64,000 nt of DNA from Stenogyne calaminthoides (taxonomy: Eukaryota; Streptophyta; Magnoliopsida; Lamiales; Lamiaceae). Within the stretch, counting starts at the first letter, position 1. Every line of letters begins with the position of its first letter. Made by a program: the position numbers and the translations under genes. This document shows, one piece after another, positions 11,788 through 22,800 of the stretch. The DNA lies in the NCBI GenBank assembly GCA_037126765.1, contig JBBCBC010000001.1, forward strand, positions 28,194,804 to 28,258,803, read 5' to 3'. A model generated the notes under the pieces. It searched no databases and had not been told where the DNA came from. It worked only from the letters and a program-made list of their open reading frames with translations.

Positions 11788-13699
11788 GAAGTAATAAATT
11801 CACGAGTTAAAAAATCTGGAAGATGATTATCCTTCCCATGCTTATAGACAATATCAAAATCAAAATAAGCAAGATGCGATTGCCATCGGGCAAACATTTG
11901 TTTAGAAACATTATGTTCAAAATCTTTGAAGAGCATAAAAGTAGCAGCCCTGCAATCAGTTTTAATAGTAAATTTCTGATTATATAAATCATCCTGAAAT
12001 TTAAGGACACATTTAACAATAGCAAGAATTTCTTTAGCAGTAGCAGAATAATTTTCTGACTATTATTTCATTTACCATAATAAAATCTAATGATATAATC
12101 CTTTTTATTATCAGGATTAATTTGTTTAAGAATACCTCCATACCCCAAATCTGAGGCATAAGTTTCAACATTTTTTTCCCAACAGGGATTAGCCAGCATA
12201 AGACAAGGAATATTTTTGACCTTATCTTTTATCCTGATAACTGCCTTAGTATGATCATCATTCCAAGGAGAAGGATTCTTTTTAAGTCCATCATATAAAA
12301 TAGCGGAATCTTCAACAAGATTCTCAGTATAAGAAGACACATAATTAAGGCTTCCTAAGAATCTTTGTAACTGAGTTTTATCAGTTATAATATCAGGGAA
12401 TTTATTACCAAATTCAATACTTCTTTGAATTGGAATAATATTTCCTTTATCAATAATATGACCAAGAAATTTTATTTTAGTCTGAAATAAAACCATTTTA
12501 GGTTTTGAGATGACAAGACCATTTTTAATGACCAAATTTTTAAACATATCAAGATGTTTAAAATGTATTTCAATATCTTTAGAAAATACAAGAATGTCAT
12601 CAATATAAACAATAATAAAATCACTATAAGGATTAAAAATGTCATTCATAATTTGTTGAAATTCAGAAGGAGCATTTTTAAGCCCAAAAGGCATAACAAT
12701 CCATTCATAATGACCAAATGGTACATTAAAGAAAGTTTTGTACTTATCAGGTTGATTAATCTGAATTTGCCAAAAACCTGATTTTAAATCAAATTTAGAG
12801 AAAATAATAGCATTTACTAATCTGTCAAGAAGATCCTTTTTATTAAGAATAGGATGTCTTATCCATTTTAAAACCTTATTAAGAGGTTTGTAATTAATAA
12901 CTAAACGAGGAACTCCTCGTTCCTGCTCAGAATGTTTATTAACATAGAAAGCAGTACAAGACCAAGGAGAATTAGAAGGAGTTATAAGCTTCTTTTGTAA
13001 TAAGGAAGATATTTCCTTTTTACATAACTCTAAGTATTCAGAGTTCATCTGACAAGGTCTAGATTTAGTAGGAATTTTATTCTCTTTAAAATCATCTTCA
13101 TAAGGGAGAGAAACTATATGTTTCTTTCTATCCCAAAAAGCATTAGGAAAATCATTACAAATTTCAATGGAAAATTTATTTAATAAAAATTTGACTTTAT
13201 CCTGTAGTTTAGAATTATTTAATCTATTACTTATAGTAATAGAATTAAGCTCATCTTTAAGAAAATTGATTTGATAATTTTTATTATTAATTTGATCTTG
13301 AATCAAATTAAGAACCTTATGAATAGGTTTGGTAATAAACTTAAAAGTAATAGGTTTACTATTATAAGTACCTGTAATACCCTTTTCACCAACAAAAGTC
13401 AGAGGATATATTTTAAAAAGAAAAGGAAGACCAATAATCATTTGACTAGTGATGTCTTCGGCAATAAGAAAGTCGTTAGGAATACAACAACCATCAACAC
13501 AAACATAAGCATTTTTAAGCTTATAATTAATCTTTAAAGATCCTCCACCTGCATGAGAAAGTGAATGAGTAGTTTTTTCGAAAAACTTAGTAGGAATTAT
13601 TCCTAACTGTATAACACTCAAATCATCACCACTATCAATCATGGCAATAAAATCTTTCTTATAAGAATTATTTATAAGAAGAGAAATCTTAGTATCCAC
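11784..13699 (-). pseudogene. Viral protease-reverse transcriptase-RNase H, copy 1 (broken)
   Basis: A pepsin-type protease starts the protein, but its active site reads DSGDD where copy 2 has the canonical DSGAD. Reverse transcriptase follows, with FSKFDLKSGFWQI, PFGLKNAPSEFQ and the catalytic YIDDIL (near 12605-12620). RNase H begins near 12180 with TYASDLGYGG, whose first catalytic Asp is Tyr here (copy 2: TDASDLGYGG). A TGA at 12068-12070 replaces a Trp codon; the same frame then continues to the normal stop at 11784. A one-base difference near 13700 from copy 2 also breaks the N-terminal frame. The copy cannot make an active polymerase. Confidence 0.88.
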
Positions 13700-13855
13700 T
13701 TCTGTGATATAACCATATTAATGGTAGATAAATGATTCTTCTCCATATTAAAATTATCATTAATATCTAAATATTGTGAAAGAGTATCATAGCTGGTTTC
13801 ACAATCTTCAATTTTTTCTTTACCTTTCTCCATAAAAGAAAGTCGGACAGAAAGA

Positions 13856-14362
13856 TCAGTATTCTGTTTTTTGAAGTATTTTTACATCAGTTTTGAGATT
13901 ATTAATCTCATGGACTAAATCATTTAAAGTTACAGGATTATTTTTCATATTTTTTAGGCGAAGAAGTCTTTCCAATTCACCCATATTATAATAATTATTA
14001 TCAATCTTTTTAGAAAGACTAGTTTTATTATTGTCTTCATTCTTAAAAGAATCATGAAACTGTTCAATGATTTTATCTCTTAAACTAGAATCTTTAATAT
14101 GTTTAAGAAATTCAAAAATATTATTATTAGTTAAGACACCAATATTCATATCTTGAAATTGACTCATAAGTTTATAAAACTCATTATCAATATTATTAAT
14201 ATTATCAGTATTACTGATACAATTAAGACAATGTTTTCCAAGTATACAATCATTGCATTTTTCTTTTTCTGATTTAACAGAATTATCATCATCTGAAGAG
14301 GATTCAACAGAAGAACAGTCATTATAAGACTTTTCTGATTCAGTATCATTATTAGGACTCAT
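13856..14362 (-). CDS. Viral acidic, coiled-coil ORF between capsid and polymerase
   Basis: The 168-codon open frame has a Ser/Asp/Glu-rich N-terminus (about residues 1-35), a Cys cluster of the form CxxC...CxxC (about 36-50, in CNDCILGKHCLNC) and a C-terminal part likely to form a coiled coil (LVHEINNLKTDVKILQK). It starts 16 bases after the capsid stop. Coiled-coil proteins in caulimovirids include the virion-associated protein, but that gene usually precedes the capsid, so I leave the function open. The 3' part is shared with 31446-31748 in copy 2. Confidence 0.6.
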   Translation of the reverse strand: MSPNNDTESEKSYNDCSSVESSSDDDNSVKSEKEKCNDCILGKHCLNCISNTDNINNIDNEFYKLMSQFQDMNIGVLTNNNIFEFLKHIKDSSLRDKIIEQFHDSFKNEDNNKTSLSKKIDNNYYNMGELERLLRLKNMKNNPVTLNDLVHEINNLKTDVKILQKTEY

Positions 14363-14380
14363 GACAATCTTAAAAAGAGT

Positions 14381-15710
14381 TTATTTTAATTCTTCATTAA
14401 TAACAAGATTTTTAATCTTATCCTTTGCATAGCATTGATTAGCATAATGACCAGTCCTATTACATTTTTTACAGATAATTGTATCATATCTTCTCTTTTT
14501 GAAAGATTTTCTTTTACTTTTATTATTATCAAAATCTTTCTCTTTCTGTTTTGAAGAATTATGTTTTCTTCTTTTATAATTAGATTTTTGTTTTAAATCT
14601 CTTTTATTGGTTTTATACAAACTATTTTTAGGATTAGGATTATCTAATCCAAATTGGTCACATAATTGACCTAATTGTTTTCTTTCCGTAAGATTATCTT
14701 TTTTTAATTTGGTTTTTTAATTTGAGTTCATTACAAAGATTTATTCCTTTCTGAACACAAACACTAATGATTTGACCAAAAGTATAAGACCTATAATGGA
14801 TCGAATCAGAATTCTTTCTAAGAGTTTTCTTAACTCTTTCAGCAAATAAATTGGGAAGACCATCAACAAATTTATTCTTCCAAATATCCTGATTATAATC
14901 AGGGATCTCATAGATACGAGACAAGAAAGTATCTTTGTACCATCTAAAATCAGTAAGAGTTTTACACCTCATATTTAAAAGAAGGGTTCTAGTATTTTCA
15001 TATTTATTGGTATATTGACCAGTAAAATGATCCAAAATAGTAAGAATCAAAGAGTAAACCGCATTGGTTTTAGTTTCACCATTTTCAATTTTAATAGAAT
15101 TAAAAATTTCCATTCTATTTTGAGGAGTCAAATAATTATCCCACCAACCATTAAGTTGACCGATAAAACCAGAAGTAATAGCTTGTGCAGTACTAATATC
15201 ACTATTACCACAAGTTTGACAAGCAGAACTATACATAAGCATACAATGGCATTGAGTGAAAATATGATTATCACTTCCACCATCAATATTCCATTCATAA
15301 ATACCTTTTCCAGAATAAGAATTATTGAAAAAGTTTTTCTGTTCTTCATTAAGAACATCCATAGGAGTGGGTCTCTTATAATAATAAGTAGACATGGCAG
15401 GTCTATCAGCCCATTTCATTTTATTAATACTATCAGTATTATTAAAACTACCATTATTGGGTTGAATATCATGATTATCAGTTAAATCACCATCTAAAGC
15501 TGAAATATTAAGATTTCTAAATTTATCACTAATTATCTTTTCTAAGTCAGAAATAGAAGCTTCAGTTTTAAAATCTTTTATCTCAATAGGAGATTGAATA
15601 GAAGAAGTTGTTTTAATAATAACATTATTATTATTATTATCATTTTCAGATTTATTTTGAGAATCTATTTTAGAGATAATTTTATCAACTTTATCATGTA
15701 AAGAAATGAT
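14381..15710 (-). pseudogene. Viral capsid protein with zinc knuckle (frameshifted)
   Basis: After an Asn-rich N-terminus the frame carries WADRPAMSTYYYKRPTPMDV, then a helical core (GQLNGWWDNYLTPQ, FRWYKDTFLSRI, KNKFVDGLPNLFAERV) matching the caulimovirid capsid/gag core widespread in plant genomes. A frame change between about 14640 and 14695 separates the core from a basic Lys/Arg-rich tail containing CKKCNRTGHYANQC, a CCHC knuckle for RNA packaging. In copy 2 the segment corresponding to roughly 14180-15690 is missing. Confidence 0.75.
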
Positions 15711-16274
15711 TTATTCTCCAATAATAGACAGATAAAGATTACAAAAATTATTTTGCTCAATCATCTGATTAATATGTTTAACAGTAATTTGTAAAACATC
15801 ATTTTCAATAATTCTGGAGAATGGGAGAAAATTAAATATCCTTTCTCCTTTTTCAATTTGAAAAGGAACATGAGGAGGGTAAACAGACTTTTGTATACCA
15901 CCATAAATTATTTTATAATCTCTTTCAATAATTGAAATATAATCAATATAAAAGGTTTTAATAAACCAAGGAACATAATAAGTAATTTCATTATGCTTTT
16001 TACAGAATTTATAAAAACGGTTAACAAAGTAATCTAAATCATCTTTTGAGAATGATTTAAAATACCAAATTCTAAACTTATCCCATTTAGGATTATTAAA
16101 CTCATCATTAATATGGGCTCTAGTAGAAGAACCTTTAGAAAAATCTAAAAAGTTTGTAAAATCCATAAAATTAAATTTTAAAGTTACAATCCAAAATTGT
16201 TTTAGGTCAAATTCATCTTTGTGAATAATATTATTTTCATTAATAATAATTTTTCTCATTGTTATAATTATCAT
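15711..16274 (-). CDS. Viral ORF between movement protein and capsid (function unknown)
   Basis: The open frame of 187 codons is rich in aromatic and charged residues (DKFRIWYFKSFSKDDLDYF, YYVPWFIKTFYIDYI). It is intact here and its decayed counterpart is visible on the plus strand at about 17920-18350. It may be an N-terminal capsid region or an accessory protein comparable in position to the aphid transmission factor of caulimoviruses. I recognise no diagnostic motif. Confidence 0.55.
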   Translation of the reverse strand: MIIITMRKIIINENNIIHKDEFDLKQFWIVTLKFNFMDFTNFLDFSKGSSTRAHINDEFNNPKWDKFRIWYFKSFSKDDLDYFVNRFYKFCKKHNEITYYVPWFIKTFYIDYISIIERDYKIIYGGIQKSVYPPHVPFQIEKGERIFNFLPFSRIIENDVLQITVKHINQMIEQNNFCNLYLSIIGE

Positions 16275-16339
16275 TTTTATAATGAGTTTTATCTCTATAA
16301 GAGGAAGTAGAAAGCTCGGATTACGAGGGAAATTTTACT

Positions 16340-17245
16340 TCATAATCCAAAGGAGATATAAAAAAGAATGACTAGACATTGATCTAGTATGAGAATTGAA
16401 TGTCTTCTTTGATTATTTTGAAAACCAATATTAATAATACCATCATTACTTTGAGTAATATGTTTAAAATCACTATTTATAATAGGATTTTTAGGAACAA
16501 TTGATTGTTCTATTATCCATTTTTCGGGAAAAATAATTTCTTCCCATTTAATGGATCTTCTGGTAGTAATATTAGATTTTCCAAAATTACTTTCTATAAG
16601 AATAGTCTCATTATTATCTTTCTCAATTCTCTTACACATAGGATTGAGTGTAAATAAAGGCTTATAATAAATACGATAACAGATAGACATAACCTCTGTA
16701 CCTGGTATGTAATTATAACCATGAGTTTTAACATTTAATGTTAAGGCTTCTAGAATATTACTATCAGATAAAGATAGAGATAAATTAGGATATGCGTAAA
16801 AATAGACAGGTCCTAAAGCCAAACTAGACTCTATAATTCCCATTAAGGATTGTCTCCAATTAAGATTTCTACCATCCCTAAGAGAAGCTAGAAAGCTTTC
16901 TGGTAAACCATTTAAGGTAAGTGGTCTAAAAGCGACTTGAACACAACCAATATGTAAGAACTTATGAGTTCTTTTGTAAGGTAAAATATCATTTTTACTA
17001 AGCAATTTAATAATCATCTCTTCTTCATGAAGAGGTATAGAGGATTCAGTAGTTTTAACAATTTGTTTAAAACCTATTTTTTCAAAAGCTCCTAATTTAT
17101 AAACCATTTTAGGCTCAATTTTAGGAATAGTCCATTTATTCAATAGATCAAGATTTTCAGGAATATCATATTCTTGAGCCATACTGTTCTTAACAGTATC
17201 CTTCAATCGGAACAGATTCATAAGAATCAAGATGTATTGAATCAT
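16340..17245 (-). CDS. Viral movement protein (30K superfamily), copy 1
   Basis: The open frame has 301 codons. Features of caulimovirid 30K movement proteins include HIGCVQVAFRPLTLNGLP, ESSLALGPVYFYAYPNLSLSLSD and the segment ending VMSICYRIYYKPLFTLNP. Movement proteins modify plasmodesmata for cell-to-cell spread. The viral sequence joins foreign-orientation leader near 17229, so the first five or so codons of the open frame are probably junction-derived; natural starts would be Met at 17221 or at 17182. It is the least damaged gene of copy 1. Confidence 0.75.
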   Translation of the reverse strand: MIQYILILMNLFRLKDTVKNSMAQEYDIPENLDLLNKWTIPKIEPKMVYKLGAFEKIGFKQIVKTTESSIPLHEEEMIIKLLSKNDILPYKRTHKFLHIGCVQVAFRPLTLNGLPESFLASLRDGRNLNWRQSLMGIIESSLALGPVYFYAYPNLSLSLSDSNILEALTLNVKTHGYNYIPGTEVMSICYRIYYKPLFTLNPMCKRIEKDNNETILIESNFGKSNITTRRSIKWEEIIFPEKWIIEQSIVPKNPIINSDFKHITQSNDGIINIGFQNNQRRHSILILDQCLVILFYISFGL

Positions 17246-17309
17246 GACCTGACTTAAATATACTCTACTATCATTTGCATTTGGAATTATATTCCTATAA
17301 TGATCTGTA
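17229..17309 (+). repeat. Inverted fragment of the viral leader
   Basis: This stretch (TGTATTGAATCATG...) matches the viral leader of copy 2 at about 35896-35971 in plus orientation, although the gene beside it is on the minus strand. It therefore joins copy 1 and copy 2 sequence head to head. Confidence 0.7.
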
Positions 17310-17545
17310 GATTGTTCTATTATCCAATTTTCAGGAAAAATAATTTCTTCTCATTTAATGGATCTTCTGGTAGTAATATTAGATTTTCCAAAATTACTTT
17401 CTATAAGAATAGTCTCATTATTATCTTTCTCAATTCTCTTACACATAGGATTGAGTGTAAATAAAGGCTTATAATGAATACGATAACAGATACACATAAC
17501 CTCTGTACCTGGTATGTAATTATAACCATGAGTTTTAACATTTAA
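17310..17545 (-). repeat. Second copy of a 236-bp movement-protein segment
   Basis: It is nearly identical to 16503-16738 in the same orientation, from GATTGTTCTATTATCCA to ACATTTAA. A few substitutions are present, including a CCCAT to CTCAT change near 17351. It is detached from any full gene and lies between the inverted leader fragment and the decayed plus-strand copy. Confidence 0.8.
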
Positions 17546-18362
17546 GAGCCATGAGAAATAGGGTATATTTAAGTTATATGGTATCATGATTTATAAATCT
17601 TTATAAAATGATTTAATTTTGAGAAAGATAATAATGAGACTATTGAAAAAGCGGGTTTTTTTTAAAATCTAATTACTAAAATAATCCATTAAAAAGAAAA
17701 AATTTTTTCATTAAAAAATTATTCTTAAATAAAAATTATTAAATCTTTAAAAATCCTATTATAATTAGTCTTTATTTTAAACATATTTTTAAAACAAATG
17801 ATTGGAATTATTCTAAAATAATCTTTTAATTCTTTATACTACATACAGTGGAGAGTCTACCATTCTATCTTTTTCGATTATGAAGTTAATAATTTCTTAT
17901 ATTCTTTCTAATACTATTATTCATTATAAATAATGAGAAAATTATTATTTTTGAAAATATTTGACTTTTTAATGGATTTTACAAACTTTTAAATTTTTCT
18001 AAAAATTCTTTCTACTAAATCGAGCTCAATTAATGATAAAAAAAATCCTAAATGATAATTATTAATTTGGTATTTTAAATCTATTCTCAAAAGATGATTT
18101 AGGAAAATTGTTTTATAATTTTTGATAAATTTAGAAAAATAAATAAATTACTTTATTATGTCTTTTGGTTTATTAAACTTTATATTGATTATATTTTCAA
18201 ATATTGAAAGATATTATAAAATAATTTATAAAATATAATGAAAAAGTCCTATTATGTCCCCATGAAAATTAAAAGATACATAAGGATATTTAATTTTCCC
18301 ATTCTCCATAATTATTTGAAAATGATGTATGTCTATTATTGAATCATTTTTACATGATAAAA
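17546..18362 (+). pseudogene. Decayed 5' part of viral copy 2 (movement protein and next ORF)
   Basis: Read on the plus strand, it follows the complement of copy 1 from about 16690 to 15690. Landmarks are GAGAAAGATAATAATGAGAC (17622 on), AAAAATCCTATTATAA (17750 on), ATGGATTTTACAAAC (17970 on), CAAAAGATGATTTAG (18089 on) and TTTACATGATAAA (18349 on). Between landmarks there are many short insertions and deletions, mostly in A/T runs. It ends where the copia LTR begins, and viral sequence resumes at 31439, so this is the upstream half of copy 2. Confidence 0.7.
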
Positions 18363-19838
18363 AATCGGTTATGACTTTTATTCGATTATCGGATTAATCA
18401 TGATCTCTTTTAAGTTTTACCGTTAGAAAACGATTTGTAAGTTTTATCTTTTTAATTATATTATCAACTTCCGGATAGAAATTATCGTCTTAACTTTTTG
18501 ACTGATTATGCGATGTGAAGCGATTAATCGGAAGTTCTTTAATGAAAATGAAAAATCCTTTTTTCAATTTATAGTGGAATGGGACAAACCGGCCACTCCC
18601 TTTGTAAATCCTAGGTCCATTCTTCCTTTTTTTCCTCTTGGGAAATTTTAAAAAAATGGTAAAACTAAAACCAATGGAAGATTATGTGTTAGTCGACCGT
18701 GTTTTTAAATACGGCGAAAACTCTTCTCATTATCTATCGATCCCCGATTATAAAACCTATTTGGAAGAATAATTGTTGAAATCTTCCCAATTTATTTGAA
18801 GACAAGAATTTCCATTAAGAAATGTTGAGTTCAAAAAGAAAATTAAAAAATTGAAATTTTCGTTATATAAAAATAAAAAATAATAGCTTGGAAACCAATA
18901 AAAGAGGTTTGAGATGAAAAATTCATTCTTGCTAAAGAAAACTTTTTAAAAATGAACCTGATATAAAATAAGCTTGTTGTTGTGTTCTTAGATCCGGATG
19001 CTAATCAATGAAAGGATAAGATTAAAAACTATAGTTTGAAATCTTGATTATGTTGTTTGTCTTTTAATGAGCATTTAAAATATCTTAAAAAAATCCAATG
19101 ATTGTATTTATAGACCTTGAGATCAAAGAGAACGTTGGAGCGCAAAGTCTTATTTGAATCTCGGGCTATTTTAAATGAGTTCTTGAGCTTGATGTGGCGT
19201 CTTGAACCGAGCAGCGGCATGGTGAAAGTTTATAGCCGTTGAAACAACATATCGAATCCTTGATATCGTGTTCAAAAAGTGTTTAATCTTGACTTATTGG
19301 ATAGAAAGCCTTGCTGCGAGTGTTGTTCCTCAACTAAGGTTGGTATTCATCTTATTTCAGATCGCTATTCTAGCGTATGATAAGATGAAACATCGAAAAA
19401 TCTTATGGTCAATCTCGATGCGAAATTTAAAGCCATTGGATCGATCCGCTAAACAACTTATCCTATGAATCATAAGATTTTGTTGACTTAGCTTCATTTA
19501 TGGTGACTCACTAGATGATGTAGGTCTTACGGTCTTATCTTTGGAAGTCTTTCTTCTAGTATAGAGTTTGAGCTTTATGACTTCCATTTGAGTTATCGAC
19601 TAGATCGATTCGATCGATCTTAAGATTACGGTTTAACGCTTTCTAAAATGGGATATCGAACTTCTTACGATTCTTGGGATCGATTTTTGTGACCTATCTA
19701 TTACATCATCCGTTTTTACTATCTGATCATTTATCAAGCTGGTCTCTATAGCGATAATGTAAACATCGGTCATTAGTCATTTATATTACATGTGTTTTGG
19801 AACTTTCATCAAAACTATAAATTTCCCAAATTTCCCTT
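18363..19838 (-). repeat. Copia 3' LTR
   Basis: It is colinear with the 5' LTR at 30078-31438: ATGAACCTGATATAAAATAA (18951 and 30612), TTATAGACCTTGAGATCAAA (19103 and 30736), CTAAGGTTGGTATTCATCTT (19333 and 30958) and the common end at 19838. The two LTRs differ by many small indels. The outer (left) limit cannot be set precisely. Confidence 0.7.
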
Positions 19839-22800
19839 TTTGATGAAACCAAAACACTTGAAAACCAATATGCGATTGATAAGTATAGAAATTATCGATT
19901 AAAAAGTGTCGAAAAACCGAAGAGATTTTGTCTTTTGGGATCGGAAAAAAAAATAAACTTTTCATTAGATATGATGATTACATTGATTACATCGGAAAAG
20001 TTTTGAATTTAAAAATTTCTTGATCCTGAGGCGTCTTACGAATCTTCACTCCTTGGGCTTGTATCATACGGCATTTCTCTTTGGTCTTGTGGAATGTTGA
20101 AAATCGATAGAGTTTCCATTTGACATCGATTATGCGCTTGATCGATTATCTGCGATTTGCTCAAGATGTCAAAGTAGAATCTCTCAAATGCGATCTTCGA
20201 ATGAGCCATCTGCCTTCTTTGAGTATATTAACGGATCATACTCTTGGCGAGATATCTTTACATTTATAAGCATTTTCCGGATACTTGAAAAAGTCTTTAT
20301 TTATTACGTAACCCGGTTGAGGAACTCATCATCCGGTGATTCTTCTTTTGGAACAAGATCAAGGACAAAAGGCATCTAGAAGCCATTCACTTACGATCTT
20401 ATTCCATTCCTCAAACCTTTTAGCGTGTCTGCGGCATTTTTTTGGTATGATCTAAATGACTTTCTTTGGCAAGCCCGAGGTTACAGTGCGATTTTCCGAT
20501 TAATCCTTTCTTAGCCCTTGATTTGAACTTGTTTCAACCCTTACCTTGTGCCCGATTTTTACATCCTTCTTTCTTCTCCGGTCATACGCTCTTTGGACAA
20601 TTTCTGACTAGCTCCTTATCGGTATGTCGACTATTGACTTTCTTTCATAGTGCGATGTGGTCGATTTTGATGTCCGGCACCCCGTACCTTTCTTGCAATT
20701 GAGCTTTGTCCATGGGCCTTGTCTTCGATGTGTCGGTTGGTTTCTCGATCCTTCCCTTTTGGTTTGATCAAAAAGCGCGTTGAGTGGGAAATCGAGATAA
20801 AGTTATTGACAATGCATTTAGATCATTAGCGAGATAAACACGAAGATTGGCTGTCGGTTCAAATTATGTCGATTCTTTCTTGGCGATTTCCATTGTAGCG
20901 ATGTCGAAATCATTTTGTCAAATTTCTCTTTAACTTTCGAGCCTTTTCTCGATGGCGTCGATTGATTTTGATCCACTGTTTGACTTGTCATCAAGCGATT
21001 TTTAAGCTTCATATGGTGGTCATAGATTGGGAGAACTGATCTCGATTGCTTGATTTGTTTGAGGCGATTTGTCTCTCGTCGAAATCTCTTCTTTGGATCT
21101 TTGAAGACAAGATCGATCTCACTGAATTGATCGTGGTGATTTGAGATGTAAATTCACTTGATCGGGTTGATTGTTTGTGCCTCCGATGGTTGGTCGAATT
21201 TCTATGACACATTCCACTTTCGTCAACGATCGGCATTCACCGTTTCTCTGTTTGGGGCTTCTTGGCGGTCTCCGGCTTCTCTTCTTCGGCAATTCCAACT
21301 TCACGTGGATCGAGCTTTCCAGTTGCTCGGATATGAGCTCGGTTTGGTGATCCTTTGGCGGAACTTCCGCATATCGAAGTCAAAATCTGCGAACTCATCC
21401 GCATCTAAGATAAGATCGAAGCTTTTTAATGCGAGATCTCTCGGTGAGGATCTCCATGATTCTTCTCTTATAGCGGGATGGGCGACCCGGTTGTGGATAC
21501 ATCTCATCAATCTCGTTCAATTCTTAGTCGACCATTTTTCGGTGATGGTCTTTGTTGATCTGGAATCTGAGGAATGATCTGTCCGTTACATTTGGATGAG
21601 ATGTGGAAAACGGGTTGTGCTTGAAATTGGATTATCGGAATTATCGATTGGTTCGACTTCTTGTGGATTACTTTGTATCTTGATTCATGACGAATGAACT
21701 AGCGTATTGCTCGGTTTTGAGGTTGAGGAAAGGTTATCGGCGTGCTTCTACCTCGGATGGTTTACGGCGAGCCCTCGGGTTAATTGCTGTCGATTACTCT
21801 TTGTTGCGCAATGCATTTACGATTTCGTCTTCTAGTCTTTAGATCGGGGTAGGTTACTTTGTTTCTTTGGCCTCTTCTCGCAGGCCTTCACGGTTTCGTT
21901 TCTTTTAATGAAGCGGCTTCTTTGCTTTTTCCTTTCTTGATTTTGTTGGATGGGCTCCCTTGTTTCTGGTGGCCCGTATATAATATGAGAAGGAAGGCAT
22001 TGTAGGACTTGATCCATTACGATTCCATTCGGGCGCTTTTTGTCTTTCAATATAAGCTTTAATGGACTCTCTTTTTCGGAAAGACACACTTTGGATTCAT
22101 TGACTCCAAATTTTTTCGTGTTCTTGGAGCAAGATGGCTTTTCAGAAGCCGTGCCAATTGATGTTAAAGCCCCATCAATTATTCTTTGCCATCTTTGTAC
22201 ATTTTTGGTGATGTGAGAGCATCTGGGCTAAATAGAATTCCCATGATCGTTCTTGATAGAATGTCAAACAATTCTGTCTTTCTTTTGAGCATTGGCACGA
22301 TGAATCCGTTTTATCGATGTTTATCCCTCTCTTAAATAAAGTCCTCATTCTCCACAAAAATTGAGCAGGCGATGATGTCCATTTGTCGATCCCCGATTTC
22401 TTCTCCGTTATTGTATCGACATCGATTCGTCTCACGGTTTTTACGTATCCACACTCAAATTACGCAGAATTGAAGTGCTTTTTGCATCCTTTGGATTGCG
22501 ATGAAAGCGAAACAATATGTTTCGATCCGGCCTTCTTGAATTTGTTCCACCTCCGTGGATTGAGAATCCTCGGTGGTTTCCCAAAAACTTATCCTCAAAA
22601 TCTTTTCATGGATCTTTCCAAGTCCATGAGTGGCCATCTCTGAGATGAGATAGACTCATTAAATTTGTGCATAATCAATATCAATATCATTCCATGCGGA
22701 AAACAAAAGGCAATGAAGCATAAATTCTTTTGAAAACAATGTTTTTAACGGAAAGAAAGATTCATCATTAAGCTTAAAAGAAAATATTACAGATTCAAAT

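Larger units (their letters stand above)
9868..17228 (-). mobile_element. Endogenous pararetrovirus copy 1 (Caulimoviridae, possibly florendovirus-like)
   Basis: Minus-strand order is movement protein, unknown ORF, capsid protein with zinc knuckle, acidic coiled-coil ORF, protease-reverse transcriptase-RNase H, 3' ORF, then promoter region. There is no integrase and no LTR, so this is an integrated caulimovirid and not an LTR element. The span of about 7.4 kb is close to one genome. A single late ORF of unknown function after the polymerase recalls florendoviruses, but I cannot assign a genus without a tree. The left end is set where similarity to copy 2 stops; the right end is a rearranged junction near 17229. 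Confidence 0.85.

Noticed and set aside
17600..18360. Very AT-rich non-coding DNA, possibly a matrix attachment region
   Set aside because: It follows the viral movement-protein and next ORF word by word in plus orientation, so it is decayed virus.
20466..22643. Open frames of 60-140 codons on both strands in the copia interior
   Set aside because: No conserved motif is visible, and the sequence here is riddled with indels, so short frames are not evidence of genes.
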